Position numbers and translations under genes: made by a program
From: Alphaproteobacteria bacterium
Lineage (GTDB): Bacteria > Pseudomonadota > Alphaproteobacteria > JAVJRE01
Direction: 5' to 3'
DNA length: 64,000 nucleotides
Assembly (NCBI GenBank): GCA_040218575.1
Contig: JAVJRE010000005.1
Location: 289,243 to 353,242 of the forward strand
In this document: in pieces, positions 1 through 9,527 of the stretch
How the letters are laid out: each line of letters opens with the position of its first letter
Numbering within the stretch: the stretch's first letter is position 1
The notes under the pieces: model-generated
Databases searched by the model: none
The model's input: the letters and a program-made list of their open reading frames with translations, nothing else
What the model was told of the DNA's origin: nothing

Positions 1-1413
1 AAAGGGAGAGGAAAGCGCACCGCCCGGTCAAGCAAAACAGGCACACATCTGCGTGGTCGTTTCGCCACCGCTCCGTCGGCTGACCTGGAAGCGATCAACG
101 CCTCCATCGCCTTTGACCGGCGGCTGTGGGCACAGGACATTGCCGGCAGCCGGGCCCACTGCCGCATGTTGATGGATCGCGGCATTGTCACCGCCCGTGA
201 CGGTAAGGCCATCCTCAAGGGCCTGGATGGGGTGGCCGCGGACATCGAGGCCGGTCGCTTTGTCTTTGATCCGGCGTTGGAAGACATTCACATGAATATC
301 GAGGCGCGCCTGGCCGACCGCATCGGCGAGGCGGCCGGACGGCTGCACACGGCGCGCTCGCGCAACGACCAGGTGGCGACCGACTTTCGCCTGTGGGTGC
401 GCGACGCGCTGGATGGCTTCGATGCCCGTCTGCAGGCGCTGCAGTCGGACCTGCTGGATCAGGCCGCCGCCCACGCCGCCACGGTGATGCCGGGATTCAC
501 CCATCTGCAATCGGCCCAGCCGGTCACCTTCGGTCACCACCTGCTGGCCTATGTGGAGATGTTCGGCCGTGATCGCGGCCGCTTCGCCGATGCTCGCGCG
601 CGCCTCAACGAGTCGCCGCTGGGGGCGGCGGCCCTGGCCGGCACCGCCTTTCCCATTGATCGGCGACAGACGGCGAAGGCGCTGGGTTTTGACCGGCCCA
701 TGGTCAATTCCATGGATGCGGTATCAGACCGCGACTTTGCGCTGGAGTTCCTTGCCGCCGGTGCCATCGTGGCGGTGCACCTGTCGCGGCTGGCGGAAGA
801 AATCGTCCTGTGGATGAGCGAGGGTTTCCGTTTTGTCCGCCTGTCCGACGCCTGGACCACCGGCTCCTCCATCATGCCGCAGAAGCGCAATCCCGACGCG
901 GCCGAGCTGGTGCGCGGCAAGACCGGGCGCGTCGTCGGCGCGCTGCTCAGCCTGCTGACCACGGTCAAGGGCCTGCCGCTGACCTATTCCAAGGATCTGC
1001 AGGAAGACAAGGAGCCGGTGTTCGACGCCGCCGACACCCTGGCCCTGTCGCTTGCCGCCATGGCCGGCATGGTGCGTGACATGCAGGTTGATTCTGCCGC
1101 CATGGCCGCCGCCGCCGGCAAGGGCCACGCCACGGCGACCGATCTGGCTGACTGGCTGGTGCGCGAAGCGGGTCTGCCCTTCCGCCGGGCGCATCAGGTG
1201 GTGGGCCGGCTGGTGCGCATGGCCGACGACGCCGGCGGCACGCTCTCTGACCTGTCGCTGGACGCCATGCGGAAGGTCGAGCCGGCGATTACCGCTGACG
1301 TGCGGAACGTGCTGACGGTGGAACGGTCACTGGCCAGCCGCCGCAGCTTTGGCGGCGCCGCGCCAGCCGAGGTTCGCCGTCAGGTGCAGGCCGCCCGAAA
1401 GAGGTATCTGTAA
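1..1413 (+). CDS. argH: argininosuccinate lyase, 5' partial
   Basis: Catalyses the last step of arginine biosynthesis, cleaving argininosuccinate to arginine and fumarate in the cytoplasm. The frame is open from base 1, so the true start lies left of the window. An ATG at 166 is internal, because upstream codons already encode the conserved N-terminal stretch ending [13 protein letters not shown]. The fumarase/aspartase-superfamily signature [12 protein letters not shown] is present, as is the substrate-binding stretch TARSRNDQ. The stop TAA overlaps the ATG of the next gene (taATGa), which suggests translational coupling with lptM and lysA. This arrangement is usual in alphaproteobacteria. 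Confidence 0.96.
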   Translation, partial: KGRGKRTARSSKTGTHLRGRFATAPSADLEAINASIAFDRRLWAQDIAGSRAHCRMLMDRGIVTARDGKAILKGLDGVAADIEAGRFVFDPALEDIHMNIEARLADRIGEAAGRLHTARSRNDQVATDFRLWVRDALDGFDARLQALQSDLLDQAAAHAATVMPGFTHLQSAQPVTFGHHLLAYVEMFGRDRGRFADARARLNESPLGAAALAGTAFPIDRRQTAKALGFDRPMVNSMDAVSDRDFALEFLAAGAIVAVHLSRLAEEIVLWMSEGFRFVRLSDAWTTGSSIMPQKRNPDAAELVRGKTGRVVGALLSLLTTVKGLPLTYSKDLQEDKEPVFDAADTLALSLAAMAGMVRDMQVDSAAMAAAAGKGHATATDLADWLVREAGLPFRRAHQVVGRLVRMADDAGGTLSDLSLDAMRKVEPAITADVRNVLTVERSLASRRSFGGAAPAEVRRQVQAARKRYL

Positions 1414-1640
1414 TGACCATCCGCCCGACCCTGCCGGCCCCCGCTGTGGCCGCCGCCGCGCCCGCACACCTGCCGCGCCGTGCGCTGCTGCTGGGCGGAA
1501 TCGGTCTGCTGCTGGTTGCCTGCGGCAAAAAAGATGCGCCGCGCGCGCCCAAGGACCTGCAACAGTCAGGCCAGCGACCGGGCCGGGCCCCGGCTGCCGG
1601 CGTGCCTGCGGGCGCGGCGGCCATGTCGCACGATGGCTGA
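1413..1640 (+). CDS. lptM: LptM-like small lipoprotein
   Basis: A 75-residue protein. An N-terminal hydrophobic segment ends in a lipobox (LLVACGKK), so it should be processed by signal peptidase II and anchored by lipidated Cys37. A short, low-complexity, Pro/Ala-rich tail follows. The small lipoprotein encoded between argH and lysA in proteobacteria is LptM (YifL), which assists maturation of the LptD-LptE LPS translocon. The assignment rests on position and lipobox, because the family has little other sequence signal. It overlaps argH by one base and lysA by 8 bases. Confidence 0.72.
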   Translation: MTIRPTLPAPAVAAAAPAHLPRRALLLGGIGLLLVACGKKDAPRAPKDLQQSGQRPGRAPAAGVPAGAAAMSHDG

Positions 1641-2985
1641 CGGCACCGCCCACCCGCCGGTGCCGGGCTTTAGCCGCCGCGATGGCCGGCTGCTGGCCGA
1701 GAAAGTCCCGCTGGCGACAATCGCCGAGGCGGTAGGAACGCCCTTCTATTGTTACTCCAGCGCGGTCCTGGAAGACCGTTACAACCGTTTTGCCCGGGCC
1801 TTTGCGCCGCTCGGCGGCCGCATCTGCTACGCCCTCAAGGCCAACAGCAATCAGGCGGTGATCGCCACTTTCGCCCGCCTCGGCGCCGGTGCCGACATCG
1901 TGTCCGGCGGTGAGTTGCAGCGCGCCCTGGCCGCCGGCATACCAGCCGAACGCATAGTCTTTGCCGGGGTTGGCAAGACGCGCGACGAAATGGCTCTGGC
2001 ACTGCGCGGCGGCATTCACCAGTTCAACCTGGAATCGGAGCCGGAGCTGCGGGCCCTGGCCGGCGTGGCGCAGGAACTGGGGGTCACCGCGCCGGTTGTG
2101 GTGCGGATCAACCCCGATGTGGCGAGCGGCACCCACCACAAGATCGCGACCGGCCATGGCGACACCAAGTTCGGGATTCCCTGGAACCGTCTGGCGGCGC
2201 TGGCCACAGAGATTGCCGTCACGCCGGGCCTCTCGTTCATGGGGATTGCCGTCCATATCGGCTCGCAGATTCAGGATCTCGCTCCTTTCGCCAGCGCCTA
2301 TTCCCGCCTGGCAGAGCTGGTGGCCAGCCTGCGCGCGGCTGGCCATACGGTCACCCGGCTCGACCTCGGCGGCGGTTTTCCGGCCTCTTATGATCCGCCG
2401 GCCGAGGGCCTCTCCGCCAGCGGCAGGCAAGGCGCGGACGATCTGCCGACGCCTGAGGCCATCGCCGGCGTGGCGCGCGATCATCTGGCCGATCTGGGCT
2501 GCGAGATCACCATCGAACCGGGCCGCGCCCTGGTGGCCGAAGCCGGTTGCCTGGTCACCCGCGTCCTCTACGTCAAGGAGACCGAAAGCAAGCGTTTCGC
2601 CATTGTGGACGGGGCCATGAACGACCTGATCCGGCCGACTCTCTATGGCGCACGCCACCCCATTCTGGTGGATGCGTCGGCCGGTGCGCCGGACGACACC
2701 GCGTCAATCGTCTGTGACGTGGTCGGCCCGGTGTGCGAGACCGGCGACTATCTTGCCGAGGACATTTCCCTGCCGCCGCACCGGGCGGGCGACCTGCTGG
2801 CGGTCATGAGCGCCGGCGCCTATGGCGCGGTGATGGCCTCCACCTACAACAGCCGGCCGCTGGTCCCGGAAGTCATGGTCCATGGCCAGGCGTTTGCCGT
2901 GGTCCGGCCGCGCGGCCGCATCGCCGATCTCATCGCCGCTGAGTCGCTGCCGCCGTGGCTGGACCCGGGCAGCGCCGGGCCATGA
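1633..2985 (+). CDS. lysA: diaminopimelate decarboxylase
   Basis: PLP-dependent decarboxylation of meso-diaminopimelate to L-lysine, the last step of lysine synthesis. The 450-residue product has the alanine-racemase-like barrel with the PLP lysine in YALKANSN (Lys69), the phosphate-binding GGGFP, the EPGR motif and a C-terminal beta domain. I chose the ATG at 1633, which overlaps the lptM stop. The reading frame runs further upstream, but that part would lie inside lptM and matches no LysA sequence. The stop overlaps the start of the next gene (ATGA at 2982-2985), so argH-lptM-lysA-DUF4175 is probably one transcript. Confidence 0.96.
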   Translation: MADGTAHPPVPGFSRRDGRLLAEKVPLATIAEAVGTPFYCYSSAVLEDRYNRFARAFAPLGGRICYALKANSNQAVIATFARLGAGADIVSGGELQRALAAGIPAERIVFAGVGKTRDEMALALRGGIHQFNLESEPELRALAGVAQELGVTAPVVVRINPDVASGTHHKIATGHGDTKFGIPWNRLAALATEIAVTPGLSFMGIAVHIGSQIQDLAPFASAYSRLAELVASLRAAGHTVTRLDLGGGFPASYDPPAEGLSASGRQGADDLPTPEAIAGVARDHLADLGCEITIEPGRALVAEAGCLVTRVLYVKETESKRFAIVDGAMNDLIRPTLYGARHPILVDASAGAPDDTASIVCDVVGPVCETGDYLAEDISLPPHRAGDLLAVMSAGAYGAVMASTYNSRPLVPEVMVHGQAFAVVRPRGRIADLIAAESLPPWLDPGSAGP

Positions 2986-5630
2986 CACGCCACCGTCACC
3001 CGGCAGAGCCCGGCCGTCCCTCGCTCAGGCGCCATCCGGCCGATGCGGCGGTGGTGGCGGACCGTCTGCTGGTGCGTATCGCCTGGGCGCGGCGGCGCGC
3101 CTGGTTAGCCTTGTTGTGGGAACAGGTCTGGCGCGCGGCGGTCGGCCCGCTGACGGCCAGCGGCCTGTTTCTGGCGCTTGCTTTGTCCGGCGTGTTGCCG
3201 CGCCTGCCATTGGCGCTGCATGGCATCGCCCTGCTGCTTATGGCCGGTATCTTTGTGGTCACCGTCTATGGCGGTACACGCGCTTTCCGCTGGCCGACGC
3301 GCGATACCGCCGAACGGCGGGTGGAGAAGACAAGCGGCTACGCTCACCGGCCGCTTGCCACACTCACCGACCAGCCGGCCCTGCTGCCCGGCAATCCCCA
3401 TGAGCAGACCGCCCTTTGGCGGGCGCATGTGCGTCGCGCCGTCGCCCACCTCGGCCGCGTCCGCGCCGGGCTGCCCCACCCGCGCCTGGCCGGTCGCGAT
3501 CCGCTGGCCCTGCGCGGTCTGGTTCTGCTGGGGCTTGCGGCGGCGGTTGTTGCCGTCGGCCCGGCCGCACCGGAGCGTCTGGCTGAGGCGCTGCGACCGG
3601 TGCGCGCCGAAAGCGGTGCTATTCTGGCACTCGATCTGTGGATTACACCGCCGGACTACACGGCGACGGCGCCTCTCTTCCTTGATCCGGCCGGCGGCCA
3701 TGTCACGGCGCCGGCCGGCAGTCGGCTGGCCGGCCGCGTCAGCGGCCCCGCCTCGCCGCCGGTCATGACCTTCGATGGCCAGCGCCTCGCTCTCGCCGAC
3801 TCAGCCGCCAGCGGCTATATGGTGGACGCCCCGCTGAATGGCGACGGATCGCTCAGCCTGACCGTGCCCGGCCGCGACGCCATCGTCTGGCCCATTGCCC
3901 TCACCCCCGACACGCCACCCACCGTGGCCCTCACCGCACCGCCGGAAGAAACCCGGCGCGGCGCGCTGCGTCTCGACTATGCCGCAAGCGACGACTACGG
4001 CCTGACCAGCCTGTCCGCAACTGTCGGTCGGCCCGACACCCTGCGTCCGGCGACGGAGCGGCTTCACCCGCCGCTGCTGATTGATCTGCCGATTCCCGTG
4101 CTGGCCCGCTCGCCGGACGGCGACCGTCTGCACGGCGCCGGCACACTGTTCCGCGACCTGGCGGAGCACCCCTGGGCCGGACTGGCGGTTCGACTGTCTC
4201 TAAGCGCAACGGACCTGGCCGGCCAGGCTGGCCACAGCCCGGCGGTGGACCTGGTCCTGCCCGAACGCGCCTTCAGCCACCCGGTGGCCATAGCGCTGGT
4301 GGCGGAACGTCGTCGCCTGCTGCTGGACGACACTGCCGTGCAGACAGTGCTTCAAGCTCTTGCCCGCATCGGCGCCGATCCCGCCGGCTATGCCTTCGAC
4401 CACTCGATATTTCTCGGTCTGCGGGTGGCCATTCTGCGCCTGGCCGGCGAGGTTCCCGACAAAGCGGATGATGTCGCCGCCATGCTGTGGAGCATGGCTT
4501 TGGCCCTGGACGGCGGTGAGCTGGCAGCGGCGGAACAGGCCCTGCGCGCCCTGCAGGAAGAGCTCATGCGGGCGCTGGCCGACAATGCGCCGCCTGAAGA
4601 GATTGCCCGCCTGACCGAAGAGCTGCGCCAGGCTCTTGACCGCTTTCTCGCCGCTCAGGCCGCGGACCTGCAGCGCCGTCAGGAAGAAGGCCAGAGCGGC
4701 CCGCCGCCGGAAGCTCTGGCCAACGCTCTGGACAGCGAAGACCTGGGCGCCCTGCTGGACCGCATCCGTGATCTGGCGGCGGCCGGTGCCCGCGAGGAAG
4801 CAGAAGAGCTGCTGGCGGAACTGCAAAACCTGCTGGAGAATCTTGAAACTGTTCTGGAAGCCGGTGAAGAAGGGCCGGGCGATCCCGGCGCCAACGCCCT
4901 GACCAACATGCTGCGGGAGCTGCAAGGCCTGCTGGCCGAGCAGGAGGACATACAGGAAAGCACCTTCAGCCAGATTCGCCGGCGCGCGGCACAGCTCGAT
5001 CCCGACTCCGATGCCCGCCAGGGCATTCCGGAGGAAGGTGCACGTCTGGAGCTACAACGCACACCACGCAATCAGCGCGGCAGCCTGCTGGGCGATCCCT
5101 TTGACCTGACGCCAGCCAACAATCCCGATGTCATTGACCCTGGCGAGGCCAGCGCCCTGCGCGCCGCGCAGGAAGACCTCCGTCGCCGCCTGGGCCAGGC
5201 CATGTCCCGCTTTGCCGATGGCGGCATGACCATTCCCAATGAACTGCGCCAGGCCGAACAGGCCATGGGCCGGGCCAGCGACGCCTTATCGCGCAGTCAG
5301 GGTCAGGCCGCGTTGCAGCCACAAAGCGACGCCATTCAGCAACTGCAGGAAGGCGCCCGCGATGTGTTGAGCCGCATGGCCAACCAGGCGGGAGAAGCGG
5401 CGGATTCTGAGGTCCAGAGCTCACAGGCCGATGGCCGCCTGGGCCGCGACCCGCTGGGTCGCGACGGGCTTGGCGTCGGCGCCGTACGCACCGGTACCGT
5501 CGGTTCCCTGGATGATGCCGCGCTGAAACGCGCCCGCGAAATCCTGGATGAGTTGCGCCGCCGCGCTGCAGAACGCAGCCGCCCGACGCCCGAGCGCGAC
5601 TATCTGGAGCGCTTGCTGCGCCGCTTCTAG
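2982..5630 (+). CDS. TIGR02302 / DUF4175 family membrane protein
   Basis: An 882-residue protein of the alphaproteobacterial TIGR02302/DUF4175 family; its function is not established. Two hydrophobic stretches lie in the first ~100 residues and a third near residue 180. A beta-rich, probably periplasmic region follows. The C-terminal half is long, Glu/Gln/Leu-rich and helical (roughly residues 500-680), with runs typical of coiled coil. The start is the ATG that overlaps the lysA stop; an in-frame start at 2955 would lie inside lysA. The family is commonly found next to lysA, and a role in the cell envelope is inferred only from topology and context. Confidence 0.85.
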   Translation: MTRHRHPAEPGRPSLRRHPADAAVVADRLLVRIAWARRRAWLALLWEQVWRAAVGPLTASGLFLALALSGVLPRLPLALHGIALLLMAGIFVVTVYGGTRAFRWPTRDTAERRVEKTSGYAHRPLATLTDQPALLPGNPHEQTALWRAHVRRAVAHLGRVRAGLPHPRLAGRDPLALRGLVLLGLAAAVVAVGPAAPERLAEALRPVRAESGAILALDLWITPPDYTATAPLFLDPAGGHVTAPAGSRLAGRVSGPASPPVMTFDGQRLALADSAASGYMVDAPLNGDGSLSLTVPGRDAIVWPIALTPDTPPTVALTAPPEETRRGALRLDYAASDDYGLTSLSATVGRPDTLRPATERLHPPLLIDLPIPVLARSPDGDRLHGAGTLFRDLAEHPWAGLAVRLSLSATDLAGQAGHSPAVDLVLPERAFSHPVAIALVAERRRLLLDDTAVQTVLQALARIGADPAGYAFDHSIFLGLRVAILRLAGEVPDKADDVAAMLWSMALALDGGELAAAEQALRALQEELMRALADNAPPEEIARLTEELRQALDRFLAAQAADLQRRQEEGQSGPPPEALANALDSEDLGALLDRIRDLAAAGAREEAEELLAELQNLLENLETVLEAGEEGPGDPGANALTNMLRELQGLLAEQEDIQESTFSQIRRRAAQLDPDSDARQGIPEEGARLELQRTPRNQRGSLLGDPFDLTPANNPDVIDPGEASALRAAQEDLRRRLGQAMSRFADGGMTIPNELRQAEQAMGRASDALSRSQGQAALQPQSDAIQQLQEGARDVLSRMANQAGEAADSEVQSSQADGRLGRDPLGRDGLGVGAVRTGTVGSLDDAALKRAREILDELRRRAAERSRPTPERDYLERLLRRF

Positions 5631-5681
5631 ACGGACTGTGCAACCTTGCGCTGGCTATGCCCTGGCCAGGCAGGCCGCCGG

Positions 5682-6047
5682 TCAGGCGGCGAGCGCATCC
5701 TGCGTCGCATCGAGAATCTGCCGCAGGCTGAACGGCTTGGCGATGACCGAGTGAATCAGCGCATCCAGGTTGTGGGCGCGCTGACGTTCGGGAGCATAAC
5801 CGGTCATCAGGATAATCCTGAGGTCGGGCCGCGTCGCGCTCAGCTTGAGGGCCAGGGCGATGCCGTCCATGCCGGGCATGACGATGTCGGTGATGAGCAG
5901 ATCAAAATCACCATCGCTTTCGCCCAGCCGCGCCAGCGCCGCCAGCCCATCGTCCACCGCCTCCACCTCATGGCCGTCACTGGCCAGGGCGCGGCGAACA
6001 AACTCGCGCACCGGCAGCTCGTCCTCGGCAATCAGAATGCGCGCCAT
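5682..6047 (-). CDS. cpdR: CpdR-like response regulator
   Basis: A single receiver domain of 121 residues with no output domain. Acidic residues follow the first strand (AEDE), the phospho-acceptor Asp54 lies in LLITDIVMPGMDG, and the conserved Lys lies in IAKPFS. The stretch LMTGYAPERQRAHNLDALIH is characteristic of CpdR. In Caulobacter, unphosphorylated CpdR primes the ClpXP protease and is phosphorylated by the CckA-ChpT relay. The same role is inferred here. It is convergent with the DUF4175 gene and has its own start about 45 bases from the stop of the adjacent zinc-ribbon gene. Confidence 0.88.
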   Translation of the reverse strand: MARILIAEDELPVREFVRRALASDGHEVEAVDDGLAALARLGESDGDFDLLITDIVMPGMDGIALALKLSATRPDLRIILMTGYAPERQRAHNLDALIHSVIAKPFSLRQILDATQDALAA

Positions 6048-6091
6048 GTGTCCGCCTCAGCCCTGATCCGTCGCCCTGCTCCGGCCGCGCC

Positions 6092-6907
6092 TTACGACGG
6101 CGTCAGGACGAAAATGATCGCAAGGTCACGCGCTTCGTCCGAGGGCGCCGGAGTCCGCGTCTCAAACGTCACGGTCTCGCCCGGGAGCAGACGTCCGGTC
6201 TCGGGCCGGAACGTCCAGGCCCGAACCTCCGCGCCGCCCGGCCCCCGCAACGAGCCACGGAGCCACGGCACGTCGACCACATTATCGCTGACATTGGCGA
6301 TCAGGCCGGTAATGACCAACTCTTCGCCGTCCGTCGCCTCCGTCGCCCCTGTCCGCGTCGCCGTGACGTCGCGTAGTTCAAGCCCGGCCCCCACCACCGG
6401 CGCGGCGACCCCTGCCGCGCCATAGAGGCTGGCGGCGGCAGGCCAGGTGGCGATCACCCAGGTTCGGCCGAACCATGCGCCACCGACCAGCGACAGCACC
6501 ACCAGCGCCAGAGCCAGCCAGCCGAAGGCCAATCCACGCGAGCGGCGGCGCGGCAAAGCCGGCAGATTAACCCGCCGCTGCGCTGTCGCCGCCAGGTCAA
6601 CATCGAGCGGCCCGTCGGCCATGTCATCGTCGTCAAAGTCGGCGTCGTCGATATCTGAATCATCGCCGGCCTGGCCCGGTGATACGGGATCGTCCGCCGC
6701 CGCCCCTGCGGTGGCTCCCGGCGCATCCTCCCGACCTTCACGCAGCATAGCCGGGGCCGCCGGCCGCTTGGCCGCCGCGGTCGGCTTGTCCGGTGTGGCC
6801 TGCCATTCATGGGCACAGCGGGCACAGCGCACACGCCGGCCGGTCGGTCCCAATTGCAGGGGATCAACGATAAACCGAGCCGAACAACTGGGGCACTCTA
6901 GAATCAT
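6092..6907 (-). CDS. MJ0042-type zinc-ribbon protein with DUF3426-like tail
   Basis: A 271-residue protein. The N-terminal zinc ribbon has CPSC near residues 5-8 and CARC about 22 residues later, as in MJ0042/zinc_ribbon_5 domains. An acidic, disordered linker (DIDDADFDDDD), a single transmembrane helix near residue 150, and a C-terminal beta-rich domain like DUF3426 follow. I chose the ATG at 6907 because the zinc ribbon begins directly after it; the frame is open 10 codons further. Proteins of this build are widespread next to ftsE in alphaproteobacteria, but their role is unknown. It is divergent from ftsE. Confidence 0.82.
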   Translation of the reverse strand: MILECPSCSARFIVDPLQLGPTGRRVRCARCAHEWQATPDKPTAAAKRPAAPAMLREGREDAPGATAGAAADDPVSPGQAGDDSDIDDADFDDDDMADGPLDVDLAATAQRRVNLPALPRRRSRGLAFGWLALALVVLSLVGGAWFGRTWVIATWPAAASLYGAAGVAAPVVGAGLELRDVTATRTGATEATDGEELVITGLIANVSDNVVDVPWLRGSLRGPGGAEVRAWTFRPETGRLLPGETVTFETRTPAPSDEARDLAIIFVLTPS

Positions 6908-7212
6908 GCGGTCCGCCGTCCTGACACGGTCTGGCACTTATAAAAGGCACCCGGCGTCGCGGCAAGAAGCGGCCGGATCGGCCACCCCTTCCACTTCCCG
7001 CCCCATTCGCACACTACTGGCACTGTATCCACGCCCCTACGCCGGGAGCGACGGCCCGCCGCTGGACGCGCCGTTTGGCCCTGTGCCATGGTCGGCGCCC
7101 GGACCGGAAGGCCTGGTGGATGGGCCGCCAAAGCCTGCGCGGGCCGACCTGGCCGGCCCTTGCACGACTGAAGATACTCCATGATGGATGGTGACTGCAC
7201 GGGTGCTGATCT
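6908..7212. promoter_or_regulatory. divergent intergenic region upstream of ftsE and the zinc-ribbon gene
   Basis: A 305-base gap between divergent genes. On the minus strand TTATAAGT, about 30 bases before the zinc-ribbon start, is a possible -10 element. On the plus strand TTGCAC at 7160 could be a -35 element for ftsE, but no good -10 follows. No convincing gene or structured RNA was seen. Confidence 0.3.
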
Positions 7213-7929
7213 GTGATCCGGTTCGAAAATGTCGGTATGCGCTATGGCATAGGGCCGGAAGTGCTGCGGGATATCAGCTTCTTTCTCGACCAGGGGTCGT
7301 TCCATTTCCTCACCGGCCAGTCCGGCGCCGGCAAATCCACCTTGCTCAGTCTGATCTATCTGGCGCGGCGGCCGACCCGCGGCTCGGTTGAAATATTCGG
7401 CCGCGACATGGGTAGCGCGCCGCGCGATACCTGGCCGGCCATCCGTCAGCGAATCGGCGTCGTCTACCAGGACTTCCGGCTGATTTCCCACCTCACGGCT
7501 TTCGACAATGTGGCCCTGCCGCTGCGTCTGGCCGGGGCTGGCGAGGACCGCATCCGTCGCCACGTGACGGAGTTGCTGGAATGGGTAGGCCTGGAAAACC
7601 AGATCGATGCCCTGCCGGCAACCCTGTCCGGCGGTGAGCAGCAGCGCGTCGCCATTGCCCGCGCCGTCATCAATCGCCCTGACCTGCTGGTGGCCGACGA
7701 GCCCACCGGCAATGTGGACGATCAGATTGCACTGCGCCTGCTCTATCTGTTCGAGGAAATGAACAAGCTTGGCACCACTATTCTTATAGCCACCCACAAT
7801 CCCATGTTGCTGCGGCGCTTTCCCCACCCCCGGCTGGCATTGCGCCAGGGCGAACTGACCCTCGCCCAGGCGCCGTCAGATGCCGCGGCGGATGGCGCGG
7901 TCGCGCCGGCCAACCCGGAGCCGGGCTGA
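7213..7929 (+). CDS. ftsE: cell-division ABC ATPase FtsE
   Basis: The 238-residue ATPase of the FtsEX complex, which activates septal peptidoglycan hydrolysis from the inner membrane. Walker A is GQSGAGKS (residues 35-42), the ABC signature is [14 protein letters not shown], and Walker B is [12 protein letters not shown]. The start is a GTG; the product then begins [11 protein letters not shown], as is usual for FtsE. Three bases separate the stop from the GTG of ftsX, so the two are co-transcribed. Confidence 0.96.
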   Translation: MIRFENVGMRYGIGPEVLRDISFFLDQGSFHFLTGQSGAGKSTLLSLIYLARRPTRGSVEIFGRDMGSAPRDTWPAIRQRIGVVYQDFRLISHLTAFDNVALPLRLAGAGEDRIRRHVTELLEWVGLENQIDALPATLSGGEQQRVAIARAVINRPDLLVADEPTGNVDDQIALRLLYLFEEMNKLGTTILIATHNPMLLRRFPHPRLALRQGELTLAQAPSDAAADGAVAPANPEPG

Positions 7930-7932
7930 CCC

Positions 7933-8844
7933 GTGGCCTGGCCGCGCGCGGACATACCCTTCGATCGTGATGACAGCGGTCGCTTTCTGCCGTGGCTGGT
8001 CGCCCTGATGGTCTTCCTTGCGGCGCTGGCCCTGGCGGTCAGCCTGACCGTATCGGTGGTCGCCAGCCAGTGGCGCGCCGGCGCCGCCGGCACCCTCACC
8101 ATACAGGTGCCGGCCGAACCGACGGCGAACGCCGGCGACAGCGACAGTGGCGCGTCAGGCGGGTCGGCCGCTGCGCTGGCCGAGGCCGTCCTGCGCACCC
8201 TGCGCCAGACACCGGGCATCGCCAGCGCCCGCAACTTCACTCCGGCGGAAGTCAGCGCCCTGCTGACTCCCTGGCTCGGCCAGGGCGCGGACCTGACCCT
8301 ACTGCCGGTACCGCTGCTGTTTGATGCGCGCACCACACCCGGCGCCAGGGTTGACCTGGAGGCGCTGCGGGCCTCCCTGTCCACCATAGCGCCGGGCGTC
8401 AGCGTGGACGATCACGGCCGCTGGCTGGCGGACCTGCTGCGCTTTGCCCGCACTATTCAGATATCGGCCCTGGCCGTGGTCGCCGCCGTGGCGGCGGCGG
8501 CGGTGCTGGCGGTCAGTTTCGCTGTACGAGCCGGGCTTGCCGTGCACCGTCCTGTGATTGCCCTACTCCATCACATGGGTGCCACAGATACTTATGTTGT
8601 CCGCCAGTTTGCTCTGCATGCCCTGAAACTCGGCCTCAAAGGGGCGGCGCTGGGCGGTGCGCTCAGCGTCGTGACCCTGATGGCGGTAGCAGTGGCGGCC
8701 GGTATGGCCGACCGTGATCTGCCCGCATCCCTCTTCGGGTTCGGCCATGTGCTGGCTTTGCTGACGGTGCCCATGGTTGCCGTGGTCATCGCCGTGGTCA
8801 CCGCCCGCACCACCGTTCAGCGCGCCCTGCGGCGCCTGCCCTGA
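7933..8844 (+). CDS. ftsX: cell-division permease-like protein FtsX
   Basis: The membrane partner of FtsE. The 303-residue product has one transmembrane helix near residues 20-45, a large periplasmic domain, and a C-terminal cluster of three hydrophobic helices, the FtsX/MacB-type topology. The GTG start is set by the ftsE stop three bases upstream. The periplasmic domain recruits amidase activators or hydrolases in other bacteria; the partner here is unknown. Confidence 0.92.
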   Translation: MAWPRADIPFDRDDSGRFLPWLVALMVFLAALALAVSLTVSVVASQWRAGAAGTLTIQVPAEPTANAGDSDSGASGGSAAALAEAVLRTLRQTPGIASARNFTPAEVSALLTPWLGQGADLTLLPVPLLFDARTTPGARVDLEALRASLSTIAPGVSVDDHGRWLADLLRFARTIQISALAVVAAVAAAAVLAVSFAVRAGLAVHRPVIALLHHMGATDTYVVRQFALHALKLGLKGAALGGALSVVTLMAVAVAAGMADRDLPASLFGFGHVLALLTVPMVAVVIAVVTARTTVQRALRRLP

Positions 8845-8854
8845 GGCCGGCCGG

Positions 8855-9517
8855 ATGGCGCTGAACCCCCTGAAGCGGCGCGCGCGCCTGCGCCGTTTTA
8901 GTCGCCGTCGCCGGGCGCGCCATGCCCGACGGTTGGCTCTGGCTGCCCTCGCGGCGGCCCTGGTCTGGCTTGCCGGGTTCTTCTGGTTCGCCCAGTCCCT
9001 GCCCACGGCCGATGCCGACAGCGACATTCATACACAAGCCATCGTGGTGCTGACCGGCGGCGGCGGTCGCCTGGAAGCCGGGCTCGACCTCCTGGCGGCC
9101 GGCGCGGCCGAGCGGTTGTTTGTATCCGGCGTCTATCGCGGCGTTGACGTGGTCGAGCTACTGCAAAGCCAGCGTCACAGTCCGGAGCAGGTCGCCTGCT
9201 GCATCACCCTTGGCTATACCGCGACCGACACGCGCGGCAATGCTGTGGAAACCGCACGCTGGATCGCGGCGCAGGACCTGAACAGCCTGCGCCTGGTCAC
9301 CGCGCACTATCACATGCGCCGCAGTCTGTTGGAGTTCCGTCGCGCCCTCGGCGACGTGACCGTCATCGCCAATCCCATTGTGCCACCGGAAATGTCCGGT
9401 CGGCCGTGGTGGCGGACCTGGCGCGCCACGCGACTGCTGGCGATCGAATACAGCAAGTTTCTGATTGCCAGCGCGACCGCGATCCTGCGCGATCTGCTGC
9501 CCGCATCCTCGCCCTAG
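8855..9517 (+). CDS. YdcF/SanA-family (DUF218) membrane protein
   Basis: A 220-residue protein with a basic N-terminus, one transmembrane helix near residues 25-45, then a DUF218 domain. The motif IVVLTGGGGRLEAGL marks the start of the domain, and NAVETARW and RLVTAHYHMRRSLLEF are its conserved later segments. DUF218 proteins are linked to envelope integrity (SanA, ElyC), but the reaction is unknown. The ATG at 8855 follows the ftsX stop by 10 bases; the frame runs upstream but only inside ftsX. It probably belongs to the ftsEX-plsC operon. Confidence 0.85.
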   Translation: MALNPLKRRARLRRFSRRRRARHARRLALAALAAALVWLAGFFWFAQSLPTADADSDIHTQAIVVLTGGGGRLEAGLDLLAAGAAERLFVSGVYRGVDVVELLQSQRHSPEQVACCITLGYTATDTRGNAVETARWIAAQDLNSLRLVTAHYHMRRSLLEFRRALGDVTVIANPIVPPEMSGRPWWRTWRATRLLAIEYSKFLIASATAILRDLLPASSP

Positions 9518-9527
9518 CCACCCTGTC

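Noticed and set aside
1327..2658. Long open frame on the minus strand opposite lysA
   Set aside because: A high-GC shadow; no homology or start context, and lysA on the other strand is certain.
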